Shown here in pieces: positions 33,806-42,978 of a DNA stretch of 64,000 nt; position 1 is the stretch's first letter, and each line of letters starts with the position of its first letter. The position numbers were made by a program, and so were the translations under genes. Below the pieces are notes generated by a model. The model was not told the origin of the DNA. It searched no databases and was given only the letters and a program-made list of their open reading frames with translations. The stretch lies in contig JAGBBV010000030.1 in assembly GCA_017938315.1 (NCBI GenBank), positions 270,025 through 334,024 on the forward strand. The letters run 5' to 3'. This stretch comes from Lachnospiraceae bacterium. Its GTDB lineage: Bacteria; Bacillota; Clostridia; Lachnospirales; Lachnospiraceae.

Positions 33806-34699
33806 ATGAATGGAACAAAGGAAGCAGGAAAGATAAGTAATTTTTTTTCCAGATGCTTTAATTATGTCTATAGAAAAAAATATGAGAAATTAGTAAAACA
33901 GAAAATTGTCGGTGAAAGAAAAACAAGTATGTCAGATGATAATAAATATCCGATGTTCTGTGATATTGCATCTGAAAATAAAATGATTTTTAAAACTTTT
34001 CGCAGAAATTCAATATACAATGAAATTCTGGAGCATGTTACGCAAGAAGAGGGACAAAAGTATTTAGATATTATAAATAACAACAAACTTGTGAAATTTG
34101 ACGAAGCAGATTGGCAAAACTTTTGTTTGAACGATTTGTGTGGAAAACCATATATGTTCCCTTATGAGATAAATGGACATATCACTGACATATCTCCGAC
34201 AACAATGAGATATGCCAAAGTATTATCAGACATCATCACACTGTTTGACACAGAAAAGATTAATAAAGTGGCAGAAATTGGAATTGGTTATGCCGGACAG
34301 TGCCGTATGCTGATGAGTTATATGAAAAATATTGAAAAATATAGTTTATATGATTTGCCTGAAGTCCTTAAACTGGCAAAACGATACCTTAATGAAGTGC
34401 ATGACATTAGCAAAATTGAATTCATTGACGGAACAAATATTCAAAAAGAAGGCAAATATGATTTTGTTATTAGCAATTATGCTTTCTCCGAATTGGTTCG
34501 TGAAGTTCAGGATATTTATTTGAAGAATGTAATTTTAAAAGCGAAGGCAGGGTATATCACATGGAATGCTCTTTCCCGCGATGTGCTAGATGGATATAGC
34601 GTTGAACAATTATTGGAGATAATTCCTGGCTCATCGGTTATTGATGAAAAACCCTTAACAGCTCCTGAAAATTGCATTATTATTTGGGGAAATAAATAA
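33806..34699 (+). CDS. Putative sugar O-methyltransferase
   Basis: This 297-residue protein has a Rossmann methyltransferase core beginning at VAEIGIGYAGQ, with the acidic YSLYDLPEV after strand two and FVISNYAFSEL as the post-motif. It resembles the family labelled putative sugar O-methyltransferase, found in polysaccharide clusters. An internal methyl group on rhamnose or another sugar of the exported glycan is the likely product. The gene sits inside the rfb group between rfbB and rfbA and is visibly richer in A and T than its neighbours, which suggests later acquisition. The start behind AAGGAG at 33806 is clear. Confidence 0.8.
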   Translation: MNGTKEAGKISNFFSRCFNYVYRKKYEKLVKQKIVGERKTSMSDDNKYPMFCDIASENKMIFKTFRRNSIYNEILEHVTQEEGQKYLDIINNNKLVKFDEADWQNFCLNDLCGKPYMFPYEINGHITDISPTTMRYAKVLSDIITLFDTEKINKVAEIGIGYAGQCRMLMSYMKNIEKYSLYDLPEVLKLAKRYLNEVHDISKIEFIDGTNIQKEGKYDFVISNYAFSELVREVQDIYLKNVILKAKAGYITWNALSRDVLDGYSVEQLLEIIPGSSVIDEKPLTAPENCIIIWGNK

Positions 34700-34724
34700 A
34701 GAAAATGTAGCGGAGGTATTTTAG

Positions 34725-35594
34725 ATGAAAGGTATTATTTTAGCAGGAGGATCCGGAACCAGACTATATCCCCTGACAAAGGCTATCAGCAAACAGATTA
34801 TGCCGGTTTATGACAAACCCATGATTTATTATCCTTTATCCACATTAATGCTTGCGGGAATCAGGGAAGTGCTCATAATTTCCACACCCAGGGATCTGCC
34901 GGTGTTTGAAGAACTGTTAGGAGACGGAAGCCAGCTTGGTATGAAGTTTGCTTATGCAGTGCAGGAAGTGCCGAGAGGCCTTGCGGATGCCTTTATTATT
35001 GGTGCGGATTTCATCGGAGAAGACAGCGTTGCATTAGTTTTAGGTGACAATATTTTCTACGGACAGAGCTTTTCCAAGGTGCTTCGTGAAGTGGCAGGAA
35101 GAGAGAGCGGAGCTACCATTTTCGGATACTATGTGCGTGACCCCAGAGAGTACGGCGTAGTAGAATTTGATGAAAACGGTAAGGCCCTTTCCATTGAGGA
35201 AAAGCCACAGCATCCTAAGAGCAATTATGCGGTGCCGGGACTCTATTTCTATGATAATGATGTAGTGGAAATTGCGAAGAACGTAAAACCCTCCGCAAGA
35301 GGTGAAATTGAAATTACAAGCATTAATAATGAATATTTAAGAAGAGGAACTCTCCGTGTAGAGACACTGGGAAGAGGCTTTGCATGGTTAGATACGGGAA
35401 ATCATGATTCCCTTCTTGATGCGGCAGACTTTGTATCCGCTTTCCAGAAGCGTCAGGGTCTTTACATTTCTTGCATTGAAGAAATCGCTTACAAGAGAGG
35501 ATTTATTGATAAAGAACAGCTTTTAAAACTTGCTGAACCGCTGATGAAGACAGATTACGGTAAATATATGAAAGAAGTGGCAGAAGGTCTGTAA
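34725..35594 (+). CDS. rfbA: Glucose-1-phosphate thymidylyltransferase
   Basis: This 289-residue nucleotidyltransferase makes dTDP-glucose from glucose-1-phosphate and dTTP. The N-terminal signature [17 protein letters not shown] and the following [14 protein letters not shown] are those of RfbA/RmlA, and LGDNIFYG holds the metal-binding Asp. The length is standard. It has a CGGAGG ribosome site. The glucose-1-phosphate could come from the phosphoglucomutase at 45027. It supplies rfbB and rfbC in the same operon. Confidence 0.96.
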   Translation: MKGIILAGGSGTRLYPLTKAISKQIMPVYDKPMIYYPLSTLMLAGIREVLIISTPRDLPVFEELLGDGSQLGMKFAYAVQEVPRGLADAFIIGADFIGEDSVALVLGDNIFYGQSFSKVLREVAGRESGATIFGYYVRDPREYGVVEFDENGKALSIEEKPQHPKSNYAVPGLYFYDNDVVEIAKNVKPSARGEIEITSINNEYLRRGTLRVETLGRGFAWLDTGNHDSLLDAADFVSAFQKRQGLYISCIEEIAYKRGFIDKEQLLKLAEPLMKTDYGKYMKEVAEGL

Positions 35595-35617
35595 AAAAGA
35601 AATAGGAGATAAAAGTA

Positions 35618-36184
35618 ATGGGAAAGATAACAGTAGAAACATGTGCGATTGAAGGACTCAAGGTCATTACCCCCACAGTGTTTGGTGACAGTCGCGGCTA
35701 TTTCATGGAAAGCTATAATTATAATGATTATAAAGAGGCAGGAATTGACCAGATTTTTGTGCAGGACAACCAGTCATCATCCGTAAAAAATGTTTTAAGA
35801 GGACTTCATTTCCAGATAAATTATCCTCAGGACAAACTGGTAAGAGTGATTTCCGGTGAAGTTTTTGACGTGGCGGTGGATTTACGTCCCGGTTCTGCAA
35901 CATACGGAAAGTGGTATGGAGTGGTACTTTCTGCGGAAAATAAAAAGCAGTTTTTTATTCCTAAGAATTTTGCACATGGATTCGTAGTGCTTTCCGATTA
36001 CGCAGAGTTTGCTTATAAATGTACGGACTTCTACCATCCCAATGATGAAGGAGGTCTTAAATTTGATGATCCGGACATTGGAATTGAATGGCCCATTGCT
36101 CCCGGAACAGAGCTTATTATGTCTGATAAGGATAAAAAATGGGGCGGCATCAAAGAATATACCCAAAGCAGAAAGAATGGATAG
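35618..36184 (+). CDS. rfbC: dTDP-4-dehydrorhamnose 3,5-epimerase
   Basis: This 188-residue cupin-type epimerase acts after RfbB. It shows GDSRGYFMESYN at the N-terminus, the QDNQSSSVKNVLRGLHFQ core with the catalytic His, and FFIPKNFAHGFVVLSD. Length and motifs fit RfbC/RmlC. It is followed after only six bases by the Wzm-like permease gene. The reductase RfbD, needed to finish dTDP-L-rhamnose, is not encoded in the window. Confidence 0.95.
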   Translation: MGKITVETCAIEGLKVITPTVFGDSRGYFMESYNYNDYKEAGIDQIFVQDNQSSSVKNVLRGLHFQINYPQDKLVRVISGEVFDVAVDLRPGSATYGKWYGVVLSAENKKQFFIPKNFAHGFVVLSDYAEFAYKCTDFYHPNDEGGLKFDDPDIGIEWPIAPGTELIMSDKDKKWGGIKEYTQSRKNG

Positions 36185-36190
36185 GTAGAG

Positions 36191-37222
36191 ATGAAAAATA
36201 ATAAAGAAAAAAGTGGGGTATCCCGTCTGAAAAATATTCCGAGACCCCTTGGAATTGCAGTTTTCTATATTGTTTGTCTGCTTCTTGCGATTACCATACT
36301 GACACACAGTAATCCCCTGGCGCCGGACCAGCATACGGAAGCGTTAAAGAAATATTGTGCTTGTGCACTCCTTGCACTGGCCTGCATTATTTTTGGAATT
36401 TATTATGACAGAATCTTTATTATTCCGAGAGAATTGTTTCAGAGCAGGGAGCTGATTTGGAAACTGGCAAAGAATGATTTTAAAAAGCGGTATGCAGGTT
36501 CTTATCTGGGATTTGTGTGGGCACTTATCCAGCCGGTGGTGACTGTAGTGATGTACTGGATCGTGTTTGATGTGATTTTCAACACGCGAAGTGAAATGGT
36601 AGCAAGTGGTGTGGAAGTTCCTTATGTGCTGTTTTTGACGGCAGGACTTGTGCCGTGGTTTTATTTTTCGGAAATGATTACTAATGGTACAAATGCGCTC
36701 CTTGAATATAGTTATCTGGTAAAGAAGGTTGTGTTTAATATCAGTATCTTACCCATTATCAAGCTCATTGCGGCAACCTTCATTCATATATTTTTCGTAG
36801 TGATTTTACTGGTTGTGGCAGCGATTTACGGATATTTCCCCACGATTAATATGCTACAGCTGATTTATTACAGCTTTTGTGCTTTTGTGCTGGTGCTTGC
36901 GGCAAGCTATTGCACCTGTGCAATTGTTGTCTTTTTCAGGGACTTGGCACAGATTATTAACATAGCCCTTCAGGTGGGCATGTGGGCAACTCCTATTCTT
37001 TGGAATATTGATATGTTCCATGACGATAAGGTGATTACGCTTCTTAAGCTAAATCCTCTTGTATATATAGTGAATGGATACAGGGAAGCAATTTACGGAA
37101 ACAATTGGTTTTTTGACCATTTTTATTCTTCTACTTATTTTTGGATTTTCACGGTGACGCTGTTTTGCGTGGGAACCTTGATATTTAAGAGACTGAAAGT
37201 ACATTTTGCGGATGTAATGTAA
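36191..37222 (+). CDS. Wzm-type polysaccharide ABC exporter, permease
   Basis: This 343-residue permease belongs to the ABC-2 family. The core from about residue 80 has six helices and the family mark LAKNDFKKRYAGSYLGFVWA at the cytoplasmic gate helix, with IQPVVTVVMYW after it. The N-terminal 80 residues add two extra helices not found in ordinary Wzm proteins of about 260 residues. It pairs with the ATPase encoded 18 bases downstream and should move a lipid-linked glycan across the membrane. Confidence 0.92.
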   Translation: MKNNKEKSGVSRLKNIPRPLGIAVFYIVCLLLAITILTHSNPLAPDQHTEALKKYCACALLALACIIFGIYYDRIFIIPRELFQSRELIWKLAKNDFKKRYAGSYLGFVWALIQPVVTVVMYWIVFDVIFNTRSEMVASGVEVPYVLFLTAGLVPWFYFSEMITNGTNALLEYSYLVKKVVFNISILPIIKLIAATFIHIFFVVILLVVAAIYGYFPTINMLQLIYYSFCAFVLVLAASYCTCAIVVFFRDLAQIINIALQVGMWATPILWNIDMFHDDKVITLLKLNPLVYIVNGYREAIYGNNWFFDHFYSSTYFWIFTVTLFCVGTLIFKRLKVHFADVM

Positions 37223-37240
37223 GCAGAAAAGGAAAGAAGC

Positions 37241-38566
37241 ATGGAAAACAAGAAAGAAATTGCCATACAGGTGGAAAATCTTGAAAAAGCCTATAAATTG
37301 TATGACAAGCCTTCGGACAGACTGAAAGAAGCCCTGATGCCCGGCAAAAAGAAAAAGTACAAAGAAAAGTATGCGCTAAAGGGTGTGGATATGACCATTT
37401 ACAAAGGGGAGACAGTGGGAATTATCGGAACCAACGGTTCCGGAAAATCCACAATCCTTAAAATCATCACAGGAGTTTTAAACCCCAGTGGCGGTGATGT
37501 ATATGTAAACGGACGTATCTCTGCACTGCTTGAACTTGGTGCCGGCTTTAATATGGAGTACAACGGTATTGAAAATGTCTATCTAAATGGTACCATGATG
37601 GGCTTTTCCAAAAAAGAAATCGATGCAAAAATGGATGATATTTTAGGCTTTGCAGATATCGGAGACTATGTATATCAGCCGGTAAAAACTTATTCCAGTG
37701 GTATGTTTGTACGACTGGCTTTTGCTGTTGCCATCAACATTGAGCCGGAAATTTTGATTGTGGATGAGGCTCTCTCTGTAGGTGACGTCTTTTTCCAGGC
37801 AAAATGCTATCATAAATTTGAAGAATTTAAAGAGATGGGAAAGACCATCGTGTTTGTAAGCCATGATCTGAGCAGTATCAGCAAGTACTGTGACAGGGTA
37901 GTGCTTTTAAACCAGGGTGTAAAACTTGGTGAAGGAAGCCCCAAAGAGATGATTGATACATACAAGCAGGTGCTTGTGGGACAGTATCAGCCGGATACAC
38001 AGGATGATCATAACCTGCTTGATGATAAGGACATAGAAGCAGCTGCAGCAGCCTTAGCAAGCCATAAAAAGAAGGAACCGCAGGAAGTAAATGCCAATGT
38101 GGTAAACCCTGAGCTTTTAGAGTATGGTACAAAGGCAGCTGTGATTGAAGAATATAAAATTACAGATGATGAGGGCAGAAATACCGGCGCTATCATGAAA
38201 GGAAAAGAATGCAGTGTCCACATGAAAGTGCGTTTCTTTGAGGATATCGAAGCTCCTATTTTTGCATTTACCATTAAAAATGTGAGAGGTGTGGAGATCA
38301 CAGGCACCAATACCATGATTGAAAAAGCCTTTTTGTCTTCTGTGAAAGCAGGAAGCATAAAGGAAATTGTGTTTACGCAAAAAATAGATTTACAGGGAGG
38401 GGAATATTTGCTTTCCCTTGGTGTTACAGGATTTGAAAAGGAAGAATTTCAGGTATATCACAGACTGTATGATGTGCTGAACATTACTGTGATTTCTGAT
38501 AAAGATACCGTAGGTTACTATGATATGAATTCGCAGATAGAAGTAAAGGATGCGGGAGAAGAGTAA
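37241..38566 (+). CDS. Wzt-type polysaccharide ABC exporter, ATPase with C-terminal glycan-binding domain
   Basis: This 441-residue ATPase has Walker A GTNGSGKST, the signature YSSGMFVRLAFA, Walker B ILIVDEALSVGD and a switch His in FVSHDLSS, all within residues 1-245. After a linker, residues 285-430 form a beta-sandwich like the Wzt C-terminal domain, which in Gram-negative O9a-type systems recognises the capped end of the glycan before export. The presence of this domain fits the methyltransferase-kinase encoded next, whose start overlaps this stop codon by one base. Confidence 0.92.
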   Translation: MENKKEIAIQVENLEKAYKLYDKPSDRLKEALMPGKKKKYKEKYALKGVDMTIYKGETVGIIGTNGSGKSTILKIITGVLNPSGGDVYVNGRISALLELGAGFNMEYNGIENVYLNGTMMGFSKKEIDAKMDDILGFADIGDYVYQPVKTYSSGMFVRLAFAVAINIEPEILIVDEALSVGDVFFQAKCYHKFEEFKEMGKTIVFVSHDLSSISKYCDRVVLLNQGVKLGEGSPKEMIDTYKQVLVGQYQPDTQDDHNLLDDKDIEAAAAALASHKKKEPQEVNANVVNPELLEYGTKAAVIEEYKITDDEGRNTGAIMKGKECSVHMKVRFFEDIEAPIFAFTIKNVRGVEITGTNTMIEKAFLSSVKAGSIKEIVFTQKIDLQGGEYLLSLGVTGFEKEEFQVYHRLYDVLNITVISDKDTVGYYDMNSQIEVKDAGEE

Positions 38567-40674
38567 TGAAGCAGGAACAGGAAAAAATAAAGCCGTTACA
38601 TTTGAAACAGGAAGAATTAATCAGTGCGTTGCCGAAGGAAATCGGCAACGTTAAATTAGATTACGGACATTATCCGGGCAGGGACCTTTACAGCGACGGA
38701 AGTATTGAAGATGAACTTTTGGCCATTGTAAAGAACTCGTCAAGAGTGGAATTTCCTAAGATCATTGAGGAAAAGGGCAGTTGGCCCATTTTATATCATT
38801 TGTCTCCCCTCAGAGCAAATATTGTAGATTTTTTGCCCATAGGAAAAGAGCATAAGGTGCTTGAAATCGGTTCCGGATGCGGTGCCATCACGGATAAGCT
38901 TTCTGAAAAGGCAGGGGAAGTAACTTGCGTTGAGCTTTCTGCAAAGAGAAGTCATATTAATGCCTATCGCAACCAGGATAGGGATAATATTACCATTCAT
39001 GTAGGAAACTTTAGCGACATTGAGCCAAAGCTTCCTTCTGATTATGACTTTGTATGCCTGATAGGTGTGTTTGAGTATGCCAATTCTTATATGCAGACAA
39101 AGACACCTTATGAAGATTTCTTGAAAATCATGCATAAGCATGTAAAAAATAACGGAAGTTTGGTAATTGCCATAGAGAATAAATTTGGATTAAAGTACTT
39201 TGCAGGATGCAAAGAAGACCATGTGGGAACTTATTTTTCCGGCCTGGAAGGCTATCCTGAGGGTGGCAGTGCCAGAACCTTTACCAGAAGCGGATTGGAA
39301 AGAATTATGAAAAACTGTGATATCGATGAGTATTCATTCTACTATCCATATCCGGATTACAAATTCCCTACCGTGATTTACTCTGATAAGAGATTGCCGC
39401 AAGTGGGAGAACTTACAAATAACATGCGTAATTTTGATAGAGACAGAATGCTTCTTTTTAACGAGAAGTATGTCTTTGACGGAATTATCACAGACAAGCT
39501 GTTTGATATCTTTACAAACTCCTATATGGTAATCATTGGCAAACAGCCGGAGACTATTTATGCAAAGTATTCCAATGACAGGGCAGAGGAATATATGCTT
39601 CGCACGGAACTTACAGAGACAAAAACGGGGAAAGAAATCCGCAAGATTCCCCTCACGCCGGATGCCAAAACGCATGTAAAGAAAATGGAGCACTATTATG
39701 ATGCGCTTACTATGCGTTATGCTGGAAGCGGGCTTTCCATCAACGCCTGTAAATGGCTGGAAGATGCAGGATATGCGGTATTTCCTTATGAAAAGGGAAG
39801 AACCTTGGAAGCCCTTTTGGATGAGTGCTTAGAGCGCGATGATATGGATGGCTTTTACCGGCTCTTTGACAAGTATTTGGAATACATTTCCTTTAATGAA
39901 GAGAGGGCTGTTACCGATTATGATCTGATATTTGCCAACATATTGGTAGATGGTGATCAGTGGACAGTGATTGATTATGAGTGGACCAAGGAGGAGAAGA
40001 TTTCTTCAAAAGAGATTGCTTTCCGCGCGGTTTATTGCTACATTTTAGAGGAAGAAAAACGAAATAAATTAAATCTTGATTATATAATTAAGAAACTCAG
40101 CATCACCCCTGCAGAGGCGGATGAATATCGGGAGAAGGAACTGAAGTTTCAAAAGAGTGTCACAGGAAAACGTAAGTCCATGGGGGAAATCAGAGCCACT
40201 ATCGGAACCTACAGTGTGGATCCTAAGATGCTTATGGAAAGATATCTGCAGGAGATATTGGATAAGCGGATCCAGGTATATGTGAACAGTGGAAATGGTT
40301 TCTCGGAGGAAGAATCTTATTATCTGCCGGATGTTTATGTGGAAGAAAACCTCATTGAGGCAGAAATTCCATTTGACGGTAATGTGACACAGCTTAGGGT
40401 TGACCCTGCGGACAGATGTTGCATTGTAAAGATTAAAACAATGCTGGTAAATGGACAGGCTGTTCCCATGAACAAAAAATACCTGATAACCAACGGAAAA
40501 GCCTTGGAAAATGATACCTATGTGTTTGCAACCGGTGACCCAAACATGACAGTTATGGTGAGTGAGCTTCCTATGAGCGGAGAAAATACGTTATCCGTAG
40601 AACTGGAGATTGCATATCTTCCGGAAGGAATCGCAGCAGGAATGGCTACGGGTAAGAAAGGATTCTTCCGTTAA
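38566..40674 (+). CDS. WbdD-like methyltransferase-kinase (glycan chain terminator)
   Basis: This 702-residue fusion has a class I methyltransferase at about 75-260 with motif I LEIGSGCGA (Glu100-Gly106), and a kinase-like domain at about 370-500. The kinase core keeps Asp453-x4-Asn458 (DLIFAN) and Asp470 in IDYEW, 12 residues later, the spacing of a catalytic loop and DFG-type metal site. Residues 560-690 form a beta-rich tail. In E. coli O8/O9a, WbdD uses this pair of activities to cap the growing chain and feed it to Wzt. The direct one-base overlap with a Wzt carrying a C-terminal domain supports the same role here. A long coiled coil is not evident, so the length ruler would differ. Confidence 0.8.
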   Translation: MKQEQEKIKPLHLKQEELISALPKEIGNVKLDYGHYPGRDLYSDGSIEDELLAIVKNSSRVEFPKIIEEKGSWPILYHLSPLRANIVDFLPIGKEHKVLEIGSGCGAITDKLSEKAGEVTCVELSAKRSHINAYRNQDRDNITIHVGNFSDIEPKLPSDYDFVCLIGVFEYANSYMQTKTPYEDFLKIMHKHVKNNGSLVIAIENKFGLKYFAGCKEDHVGTYFSGLEGYPEGGSARTFTRSGLERIMKNCDIDEYSFYYPYPDYKFPTVIYSDKRLPQVGELTNNMRNFDRDRMLLFNEKYVFDGIITDKLFDIFTNSYMVIIGKQPETIYAKYSNDRAEEYMLRTELTETKTGKEIRKIPLTPDAKTHVKKMEHYYDALTMRYAGSGLSINACKWLEDAGYAVFPYEKGRTLEALLDECLERDDMDGFYRLFDKYLEYISFNEERAVTDYDLIFANILVDGDQWTVIDYEWTKEEKISSKEIAFRAVYCYILEEEKRNKLNLDYIIKKLSITPAEADEYREKELKFQKSVTGKRKSMGEIRATIGTYSVDPKMLMERYLQEILDKRIQVYVNSGNGFSEEESYYLPDVYVEENLIEAEIPFDGNVTQLRVDPADRCCIVKIKTMLVNGQAVPMNKKYLITNGKALENDTYVFATGDPNMTVMVSELPMSGENTLSVELEIAYLPEGIAAGMATGKKGFFR

Positions 40675-40729
40675 ATCCATATTTGACGACGGGATAAACA
40701 AATAGCCGATTGGGAAAGGAGGAAAAGAC

Positions 40730-42964
40730 ATGAATCAGATTAAGAAGAGTTTGAAGCATATTCTTACAAAAAAACAAGAAAAAAGATATGAAAAAGAACT
40801 GAAAGAGAAGAAAATGTCTTATGATACCTGGATCAAGAGGCTGGAAAGTGAAATTGAAGTTGAAAGTGTTTTTGTGTCGGAAGAAGAAAAGTGTCTGACA
40901 AATGATTTTGGATGCAATTCATCTGAAAGTTGTAATGAAAAAAATGACGGATATCATGCAGAAAAAGGATGGGATTGTCGTTATTTCGAATTTTTTGAAG
41001 ATAAAGAGCAAAAGGATGGCAAGCTTTCAGCCTTGCTGTTGCCGCCGGAGGTTACTGCCGGGGTAAGGGAAGAAAAACTGGCGCAAATTTTGAAAAAAAC
41101 CGATGCAGATGTTATTTTATTGCAGACTGCAGAGGGAAAAATGTCGGAATTTGCATTACCTATGTTTTATCGTGCTTTTATGGAAAATGAAAATATAATT
41201 TTGATTTACGGGGATGAAGATGTGGATAGAGAGGGACGCAGGGTAAGTCCCTGGCTAAAACCTGATTGGTCGCCGGATACTTTTTTATCTTCTTATTATT
41301 TTGGAAGTCTTGTTGCGGTGAGAAGAGAAAAATTGCTGAAAGCAGCAGAGGATGGCACTTTTTCGGGAGCGGAAATAGAGAGCGTTCCGGCAATTTATGC
41401 ACTTTTGGAGAAAATGCTTAAGGATAATGACGCTTTTACTACAAGGAAGAGTGCGGAAGAAGGTATAGTTTTCCATATCCCGGAGATTTTGTTCCATGCA
41501 GACAAAGAGGGATATCAGACTGTAAGAGGCTGGAGATTGCCGGAGCATAAAAATATAGAAAGAGAAAATGAACTGGTTTCGGTAATTATTCCTTCTAAAG
41601 ATAATCCTGATGTGCTCTTTACTTGCATACATTCCCTTATAGAGAAAACAAAGTCAGCCAATCCTTATGAGATTGTGATTGTAGATAATGGGAGCAATGC
41701 TGAGAATAAACAGAAGATAGAAGCGGAAGTTTTAAAGTTAAATCAAAAGGGAAATGGTGGAAAAGAGGAAGCATATATCAAATATCACCATAAGCCCATG
41801 ACTTTTAACTTTTCCCACATGTGTAATCTGGGCGCAAAACTGGCTAAGGGAGAGCTTTTGCTGTTTCTAAATGATGATATGGAAATTGTTCAGGGTAATT
41901 GGCTGTCCCTGATGGTAGAAAAAGCAGTCCTTCCTTATGCGGGAGCAGTAGGTGCAAAGCTTTTGTATCCGGATTCTCAAATGATTCAACATGCGGGAAT
42001 TACCAACCTTCGTGTGGGACCCGCCCATAAGCTTCAGTTTTTATCCGACGACGACAATCATTATTATGGAAGAAACAGAGGCGTCCATAATATGATGGCG
42101 GTAACCGGAGCCTGCCTCTTGGTAAAAAGAAGTGTATTTGAACAGGTGGGTGGTTTCGAGGAAGAATTAGCTGTTGCATTTAATGATGTAGATCTTTGTT
42201 ATAAGATATTTGAAGCAGGCTATTATAATATTGTGAGAAATGATGTGATTTTGTACCATCATGAATCTTTAAGCCGGGGAAAAGATGGTGAATCGGAAGA
42301 AAAGCAGTTAAGACTTCTTCGTGAAAAGGATGTTCTTTATGAAAAACATCAGGACATCTATGGACATGACCCCTTCTACCACAAATATTTGACTACGGAT
42401 ATGCTGGAATCAGAGTATACGGCAGCATACCACTATCAGGTAAACTTAAACATGCCATGGGCGACGGTGGAAATGAGGGATTCCCTGCCTGAAAATGCCA
42501 GGGAGGATGCCTGTGTGGTTATCGGTATGGAAGGAGCCATGGACATTTATAAGTGGAAATATGGCGTGGCACCGGGAAAAGGAAAGAGAGAGCCACTGAC
42601 AGAAGAATTGGGCTATTATTTTCAAGGATACAGCTTTGTAATCGGCGCAAATAACGCATGTTATAAAAAGACGCTTTTCCTTGAAAATAAGGCAACGAAG
42701 CAGGTTTTGTACATCCGCACACAGGACCAGTACAGACCGGATATCAGAAAAAATCTGAAGGACCAATTAAATGTAGATTTAACCGGATATGCCGGCAAGG
42801 TAAGACTTTCGGATATCCCGGAAGGGGTGTACCGTTTCGGTATGCTGGCAGAAGATCAATGCTCCAGACTAAAACTGTTTAATTATAGCAGTTGGGTACT
42901 TGCGGTGGATGATACCGCACAGTCTGTGACGGATACGCTTAAAAACACCACAGTAAACAGATAG
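40730..42964 (+). CDS. GT2 family glycosyltransferase with degenerate first domain
   Basis: This 744-residue cytoplasmic protein contains a partial first GT-A-like region (about 100-270, keeping an Asp162-Glu-Asp164 motif but lacking the N-terminal nucleotide-binding strands), then a complete GT2 domain from about 283 with SVIIPSKDNPDVL and the metal motif Asn381-Asp-Asp383. About 170 C-terminal residues form a beta-rich extension. The arrangement resembles large rhamnosyl or O-antigen chain-extending enzymes. The ribosome site is AAAGGAGG. It lies between the WbdD-like gene and a second large GT2 gene. Sugar specificity is not readable. Confidence 0.88.
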   Translation: MNQIKKSLKHILTKKQEKRYEKELKEKKMSYDTWIKRLESEIEVESVFVSEEEKCLTNDFGCNSSESCNEKNDGYHAEKGWDCRYFEFFEDKEQKDGKLSALLLPPEVTAGVREEKLAQILKKTDADVILLQTAEGKMSEFALPMFYRAFMENENIILIYGDEDVDREGRRVSPWLKPDWSPDTFLSSYYFGSLVAVRREKLLKAAEDGTFSGAEIESVPAIYALLEKMLKDNDAFTTRKSAEEGIVFHIPEILFHADKEGYQTVRGWRLPEHKNIERENELVSVIIPSKDNPDVLFTCIHSLIEKTKSANPYEIVIVDNGSNAENKQKIEAEVLKLNQKGNGGKEEAYIKYHHKPMTFNFSHMCNLGAKLAKGELLLFLNDDMEIVQGNWLSLMVEKAVLPYAGAVGAKLLYPDSQMIQHAGITNLRVGPAHKLQFLSDDDNHYYGRNRGVHNMMAVTGACLLVKRSVFEQVGGFEEELAVAFNDVDLCYKIFEAGYYNIVRNDVILYHHESLSRGKDGESEEKQLRLLREKDVLYEKHQDIYGHDPFYHKYLTTDMLESEYTAAYHYQVNLNMPWATVEMRDSLPENAREDACVVIGMEGAMDIYKWKYGVAPGKGKREPLTEELGYYFQGYSFVIGANNACYKKTLFLENKATKQVLYIRTQDQYRPDIRKNLKDQLNVDLTGYAGKVRLSDIPEGVYRFGMLAEDQCSRLKLFNYSSWVLAVDDTAQSVTDTLKNTTVNR

Positions 42965-42978
42965 GAAGGAATAAAGGT

